From NCBI GenBank assembly GCA_900757295.1, contig CAAENH010000070.1, positions 1 through 13,992 on the forward strand: DNA of 13,992 bases, given 5' to 3'. Positions 13,062 through 13,992 of this stretch are shown piece by piece. Origin of the DNA: Bacilli bacterium (GTDB lineage Bacteria; Bacillota_I; Bacilli_A; RF39; UBA660). Each line of letters starts with the position of its first letter. The stretch's first letter is position 1. A program made the translations under genes and the position numbers. The notes beneath the pieces are model-generated. The model worked only from the letters and a program-made list of their open reading frames with translations. It ran no database searches and was not told the DNA's origin.

Positions 13062-13070
13062 ATTATATCA
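13062..13070 (-). promoter_or_regulatory. murA promoter, extended -10 TGATATAAT
   Basis: A perfect extended -10 on the minus strand, 22 bases before the murA start codon, in the short gap after mntP. No strong -35 was found. Confidence 0.65.
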
Positions 13071-13093
13071 AATGTAACAGATATAGTTAATAA

Positions 13094-13630
13094 TTAATTA
13101 AACAAATTTCTTACAGCCACAAAAACTAAAAGTAAGAAACCTATAAATGTTGCTATCTTTCCCATTTTTTCTTGAGAATATTTGCCAATAACTAAGCCTA
13201 GAAAAGTAAAACTAAAACTTGTTACTGCAAATGTTGATGAGGCTAAAAATATATTGTCTGTTAATGTTTTTAAACCAATTCCAGTTATAAAAGAATCAAT
13301 ACTAACGCTAAAAGCAAATGCTAATATACCTAAAAAATTAATTGAAAAATTCACCTCTTCATTTTTTATTAAATCTTGTAGCATAAGTAAAGCAATAATT
13401 AGTAAAATTGAAGACTCTAATATATTATGACTGAAAGGAATAAAACATAAAACTGCTTTACCAATTAACATTCCTAATAGAGGCATTATAAAATGCATTA
13501 TTCCTACGATTATAGCAATTAGGATTATTTTTTTAGATTTAATATTTAGTGTGCCTATACTTAAAGATAAGGAAAATGTATCCATACTTAAAGCAATACC
13601 TATAGTAAATAACATTATTATTGAATACAT
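13094..13630 (-). CDS. MntP-family manganese efflux protein
   Basis: A 178-residue inner-membrane protein with six predicted membrane segments. The two-fold repeated MntP signature is present: GIALSMDTFSLSLSIG with D17, and FAFSVSIDSFITGIG with D112, equivalent to the essential acidic residues of E. coli MntP. GIMHFIMPLLGMLIG is the third conserved stretch. The length fits MntP (about 188) better than the sporulation paralogue YtaF (about 210), and B. subtilis ywlD (mntP) lies near spoIIR, as here. Relation to YtaF is not excluded. An AGGAGG site lies 7 bases before the ATG, but it is part of a hairpin. No yybP-ykoY manganese riboswitch fits in the 40-base gap. Confidence 0.82.
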   Translation of the reverse strand: MYSIIMLFTIGIALSMDTFSLSLSIGTLNIKSKKIILIAIIVGIMHFIMPLLGMLIGKAVLCFIPFSHNILESSILLIIALLMLQDLIKNEEVNFSINFLGILAFAFSVSIDSFITGIGLKTLTDNIFLASSTFAVTSFSFTFLGLVIGKYSQEKMGKIATFIGFLLLVFVAVRNLFN

Positions 13631-13637
13631 AAAAAAT

Positions 13638-13663
13638 CCTCCTAAATAATTATATTTCAGGAG
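13638..13663 (-). promoter_or_regulatory. Hairpin sequestering the mntP ribosome site, also terminator-like
   Basis: On the minus strand CTCCT (13659-13663) pairs with AGGAG (13639-13643), and AAATA pairs with TATTT inside it, with one bulged G and a TAAT loop. The AGGAGG of mntP is the 3' arm, and six T follow between it and the ATG. The structure could both terminate spoIIR transcripts and hide the mntP ribosome site in those that read through. Confidence 0.55.
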
Positions 13664-13670
13664 TTATATT

Positions 13671-13992
13671 TTATTTACTAAACTTATCTATTATTTTTTT
13701 TACAAAAAATTGATATTCAACGTCTTCAGTATTATTTTCGTCCGCTTCTAATAGACATAAAGGTGGGAATAAAACACACCACCAATTTTTTCCATTTCCT
13801 TGACCTAATGTTACTACTAATGATTCATAATTTCCTGCTTTATAATCTACACCTTTAAATGTTTTTTCAGGAAAATAATTAAGACCATAATTAACATTAT
13901 AATTTTGATTTGTGTTGTTAGTTGCTAATGTATTTTTAACATTATTTTTAATTTGCTCTTGATTATTTTGAATTAAGTTTCGAGATTCTTCA
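13671..13992 (-). CDS. spoIIR: Stage II sporulation protein R (partial, C-terminal part)
   Basis: The frame is open from the right edge to TAA at 13671-13673 and gives about 106 residues. It has the family signature: FPEKTFKGVDYKAGNYESLV, then TLGQGNGKNWWCVLFPPLCL, followed by a short variable tail. SpoIIR is made in the forespore under sigma-F and secreted into the intermembrane space, where it activates SpoIIGA to process pro-sigma-E in the mother cell. The N-terminal signal segment and start lie beyond the window. mntP follows 40 bases downstream. Confidence 0.93.
   Translation of the reverse strand, partial: EESRNLIQNNQEQIKNNVKNTLATNNTNQNYNVNYGLNYFPEKTFKGVDYKAGNYESLVVTLGQGNGKNWWCVLFPPLCLLEADENNTEDVEYQFFVKKIIDKFSK

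Noticed and set aside
9959..13430. Plus-strand open frames at 9959-10258, 10673-10978, 11766-12044, 12504-12752 and 13182-13430
   Set aside because: Each is the shadow of a well-supported minus-strand gene (spoIID, DUF1146, murA, mntP) and has no family resemblance.
13094..13670. yybP-ykoY manganese riboswitch upstream of mntP
   Set aside because: Only 40 bases separate spoIIR and mntP and none of the motif's conserved elements are present.
1..13992. CRISPR arrays, tRNA or rRNA genes, recoding of TGA as Trp
   Set aside because: No regularly spaced repeats or cloverleaf sequences were seen by eye. TGG encodes conserved Trp (for example NWWC in SpoIIR) and TGA ends the DUF1146 gene.

Overview
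The window comes from a very AT-rich, spore-forming member of the Bacillota (Firmicutes). The evidence is the Gram-positive sporulation genes (spoIIR, spoIID, a spoIIQ-like gene), a long-form hibernation factor, strong AGGAGG-type ribosome sites, and an Agr peptide-signalling locus. TGG is used for Trp and TGA as a stop, so the code is standard. The compact genes and low GC suggest a Bacilli lineage of the Erysipelotrichales/RF39 kind, but that placement is inference.

Layout, left to right. Positions 1-2078 are an accessory strip: the 3' end of an unknown + strand gene with a hairpin terminator, a possible relic of an IS end, a complete-looking IS3-family element (about 250-1556, orfA/orfB with a -1 slippery run), a truncated phage/ICE-type integrase, and a cluster of GTGTGC/GCACAC repeats beside the 3' end of secA. 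Next, all on the minus strand, come secA, long hpf and a cold-shock gene with a structured leader. Then a complete four-gene Agr-type quorum-sensing locus in an unusual arrangement. agrB-agrD read rightward and agrA-agrC read leftward, and the agrD and agrC stop codons directly abut at 6490/6491. The agrD gene is only 38 codons. Its predicted pheromone core is rich in Trp and Phe and has no cysteine where the thiolactone cysteine normally sits, so a Ser/Thr lactone is predicted. AgrB nevertheless keeps its His/Cys protease pair. A 10-codon upstream ORF overlaps the agrB start, and a LytTR-spaced direct repeat lies in the promoter region.

From 8543 to the right edge, all on the minus strand, is a condensed form of a region known from Bacillus subtilis: spoIIR, mntP, murA, rpmE, rpiB, ywzB (DUF1146), spoIID, spoIIQ, then a 191-residue protein in the relative position of mbl. 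That last protein looks like a shrunken MreB/Mbl actin-fold protein that has lost its nucleotide-binding motifs.

The genes cover envelope and sporulation work: MurA makes peptidoglycan precursor, SpoIIR triggers the mother-cell sigma factor, and SpoIID and SpoIIQ act in engulfment. The Agr locus sits next to this block. Five Rho-independent terminators have hairpins that include or touch the stop codon of the gene they end. Five promoters share an extended -10 element, TGATATAAT. No tRNA, rRNA or CRISPR array was seen.
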